Below, piece after piece: positions 61,480 to 64,000 of a stretch of DNA of 64,000 bases. Position 1 is the first letter of the stretch. Each line of letters begins with the position of its first letter. The notes under the pieces are model-generated. The model was given only the letters and a program-made list of their open reading frames with translations. It made no database searches and was not told the origin of the DNA. The translations under genes and the position numbers were made by a program. The DNA is taken from contig CAJQUW010000533.1 of NCBI GenBank assembly GCA_907163375.1, positions 1 through 64,000 of the forward strand, in the 5' to 3' direction. The stretch is from Prostheceraeus crozeri (Eukaryota; Platyhelminthes; Polycladida; Euryleptidae).

Positions 61480-63215
61480 GACGAAAATACTATGAAGAAT
61501 AGAGAAAATAAGATCTTTTTACTTCGTTTGCGTCTATGGCATCAGTGTCTTAATTGTGCGCAAAAAGATAAATGACATCCATGTTTCACAAAAATCAGTG
61601 TCATCTGAAAGTTTCGATGTTTTCAATATCACAGAAGTAGGCCTATTGTGCCTTGCGCTTGAAAGTAGAACTGCATACTGGTACGTATATAAGACATTTT
61701 TGAAATAGAGAACACGAATAGTTGGACAATTGAATCATTTACTGTCGATGGGAAATTTAGTGACAAAACCACGTTGACTGTTTTAACTGTGATTTTTTCA
61801 CGAAATGTTAAGCTACGTTAACACATGTTAGCTGAGAGCTGAGACTCAGGCAGTCATCCAATCAAACGGCAAGATTACAGTTTCCGTCGTCGATTTCAAA
61901 CGTCAATCAAAATTATGCTGCGACTAAATCCACGTAGTCTGAACAGTCCTGAGACATGCCTGAGACCCAATAACTTCATCCGTTGTCGTTTGTGCGGGGC
62001 GACCAGAGGGAGGCTCACCACGTTTGATGAGAGATAGCGTGAACGGTCCTGAGACAAGCTTCTCTCAAGCGTCTGAGAGAAGCCTGTGAGACAAACTCCT
62101 CGATCCTTTTGTCTCAAGTGTGAACAACCCTGAGACCTTCAACTGAGACAACGACCATGTCTCAGCAAAAGTTGTACGCGTTTCAACTTTTCTGAGACTT
62201 CCTTGTTATCAATATCCAACTGGATTGTGCATTCGGCGCTCATTCATTTCATACACACGTATGCGGAACGCGGAATTGTGTTGGCTGCACAAGTCAATTT
62301 AGTTCAGTATGAGTTAGTGATTCATTTGATGTTATTTACGATATTTATGATACTTATATATAAATATGTTCACGTTTTACTTCTTTCAGAAATCTGAATT
62401 TACGATGAATCAGACAGAAACATGATGAGGCATGTACAGGCTACTTTAACTTGATTGATTAAATTACTATAGTTTAGAGTTATAGAATGGTGGCCATGTT
62501 TTAATTGCCAAAGGCGGGACCCTAAATAGTCAGTAGTAGAGAAAACATGAAAAACAGCAGACTTGCATTTACATGTTTCTAAAGATGCCCAATAGTCAAC
62601 TTAATGTCAAGGCGTTGTTGAATCACGACGCGCATAAAATTACTATGGTAACAAGCAGGAATATTTTCCTTAGGATTTCGTTGGCTAGTAGGCCTATACA
62701 TTCCGACGGTGCATGCCGAATGAGACCATGTGTTGTCAATTGAGTTTTTCAAGGAACTCAGTTAGCCGAGTTCGCCGGAAATAAACTCGGCATGCTAACT
62801 CAGTAAAGTACTCCAACAAAACTCGGTTAACTAGAGTACAAAAGAAAAATGCACCAGTAGGCCTAAATCATCAGAAACTGATTGTTATTATTAAGGTATA
62901 TTTTATAAGCGCTTCAATCGAGAGCTTTTTCTCCAGAGCTTGAGGGAAGAGGATGAGTCATTTCACCATCTAGGTACATGCCCCCAAGTAGAAAATTAAA
63001 AACATAGAATTGATTAAGTTCAACATAGAGAAATTGAACGAGGTTGTTAAAAAGTAACATGACAGAGTTGATCTGAATTCGCACAAGAGAGGGAAGCTAG
63101 AAAAACTTCTAGACTATGTAGACTTTAGCCTATTTTTGTGGTAGGCTATCTACTATTGGTGAATATTTTGAAGGAGGCATAGAGCTTAGGGAAAGGAAAT
63201 ACTATTACTTCTTAC
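61480..63215. other. Host sequence; CTGAGAC-rich miniature element at 61845-62200
   Basis: The word CTGAGAC or its complement occurs about ten times between 61845 and 62200, some within GTGTGAAC contexts, indicating a decayed miniature element. Another AACTCAGTTAGCCGAG/CTCGGCATGCTAACTCAG inverted pair lies at 62755-62805. No gene is seen. Confidence 0.4.
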
Positions 63216-63401
63216 CATAGACCACCTCGATGGTTTTGCACTTGATAAATTTGATAAATGTTTGTGAAGATTTTTTGCTAATTGTTCTGTAGTTTCTAGA
63301 GTGGTAAGCATTTCAGAAGTCTTCGTTTGCTTGATTTTATTTTCAGTGCTTGAAAACAGGCCAATAGGCCCTGTAGGCTTATTGAGCATTTCATACTTGT
63401 G
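63216..63401 (-). CDS. Internal exon of an unknown host gene
   Basis: On the minus strand an acceptor (AACTTATTTCAG) precedes 63401 and a donor (ATG/GTAAGAAG) follows 63216. The 186-base exon is open in phase 0 for 62 codons: HKYEMLNKPTGPIGLFSSTE and on to HLSNLSSAKPSRWSM, hydrophilic with helical TTLETTEQLAKNLHKHL. I do not recognise the protein. Neighbouring exons were not found; upstream exons would lie to the right of the window or in 63402-64000. Confidence 0.45.
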
Positions 63402-64000
63402 CTGAAATAAGTTGACGAAAAGGACCAATATAAATTAATAGGCCTGAGATTTAAGTTCAAAGGAAATCACTTAACTAAAAATTTTCAAAATTATTCATTA
63501 TTTAAAAATAACAAGGCACTAAACAACCTACGTAAGTTGATAACCTGTTTACGTGGAATATTTCACGAGTACCTACAGGCTTATAGATAAAGTGTCCATT
63601 TAGGAGATCAATTAGCATTTATTTGGTCTTAAAGTTAGTCAAAAAGGAAGACCTGCCGAGTATTTTACACAAGGATGAAGTTACGAGAAACCCTAACTAT
63701 AGATTTCATATGTATAACCCTCACCTAAAATTGTAAATTGAGATTTTATTCAGTCGAATTTTCAATTCCGAAAGTGGTCGCTTCGTGAAAATTTATTGAC
63801 TTGTGCTATGAATAGATGACGCAATCGATCACTTTCATCGATGAGGTGATTGAATATGATGATGAGATTTCTATGTCTATCAAAAGAGCTTATATGTCTT
63901 TTACAAAGAGCAGACGTCGAGCCAAAAATAGGAGATAGGAATGTCTATGCTGAATTTGAACATTATAGCGAAATATGTTATCAATTTTAGATATTCTGAT
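63402..64000. other. Host sequence, no recognised feature
   Basis: No coding signal or repeat is evident apart from the acceptor belonging to the exon at 63216-63401. Confidence 0.4.

Noticed and set aside
43548-64000. tRNA or rRNA genes in the host part
   Set aside because: No A/B-box with a matching acceptor stem and no rRNA-like conserved stretch was found by reading.

Overview
The window is nuclear DNA of an animal. It is AT-rich, has GT-AG introns, (TA)n tracts, Penelope-like retroelements, hAT-type non-autonomous elements, and a secreted-protein gene with a Notch-ligand-type N-terminal domain. The many copies of a GTAGGCCTA-like word suggest a marine invertebrate, but I cannot name the phylum from sequence alone.

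The left two thirds is a stack of Polinton (Maverick) fossils. (A) Positions 1 to about 3090 hold one rearranged end of a Polinton: penton-like protein, packaging ATPase, a two-membrane-segment protein and a repeat-rich terminus. (B) Positions 4390-43547 are an outer Polinton bounded by AGTAGTAAGTAA termini and an imperfect 6-bp target duplication (ATCACT/ATCGCT). (C) Positions 12143-28577 are a second, younger Polinton inserted in the polymerase region of B. It has inverted terminal repeats of about 0.6 kb that are roughly 98% alike where compared, and a perfect 6-bp target duplication TTCCCA. B and C belong to different lineages: their polymerases, capsid proteins, ATPases and accessory genes differ strongly.

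Element C carries an adenain-like protease, a phospholipase A2-like domain fused to a retroviral-type integrase, a hydrophobic small virion-type protein, major capsid protein, a second small capsid-associated protein, a fibre-like coiled-coil protein, zinc-ribbon proteins, a membrane-anchored second P-loop ATPase, a protein-primed DNA polymerase interrupted by an intein with a LAGLIDADG endonuclease, a packaging ATPase, a penton-like protein and a DUF8207-like protein. Element B carries early-type small genes with splice sites and TATA boxes, a zinc-finger polymerase, two penton-like paralogues, tandem PC4-like proteins, a TBP-like remnant, protease, major capsid protein, basic core-type proteins, integrase, packaging ATPase, RING proteins and a DEDD-exonuclease-like protein. 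Both elements are broken.

From 43548 to 64000 the DNA is mostly non-coding host sequence. It holds a Penelope-like element arranged as a 342-bp inverted repeat between (TA)n tracts (48.15-49.41 kb), an older Penelope-like pair (51.6-54.0 kb), several miniature elements, a four-exon host gene for a short secreted protein (58.76-60.38 kb), and one convincing internal exon of an unknown gene on the minus strand (63.2-63.4 kb).
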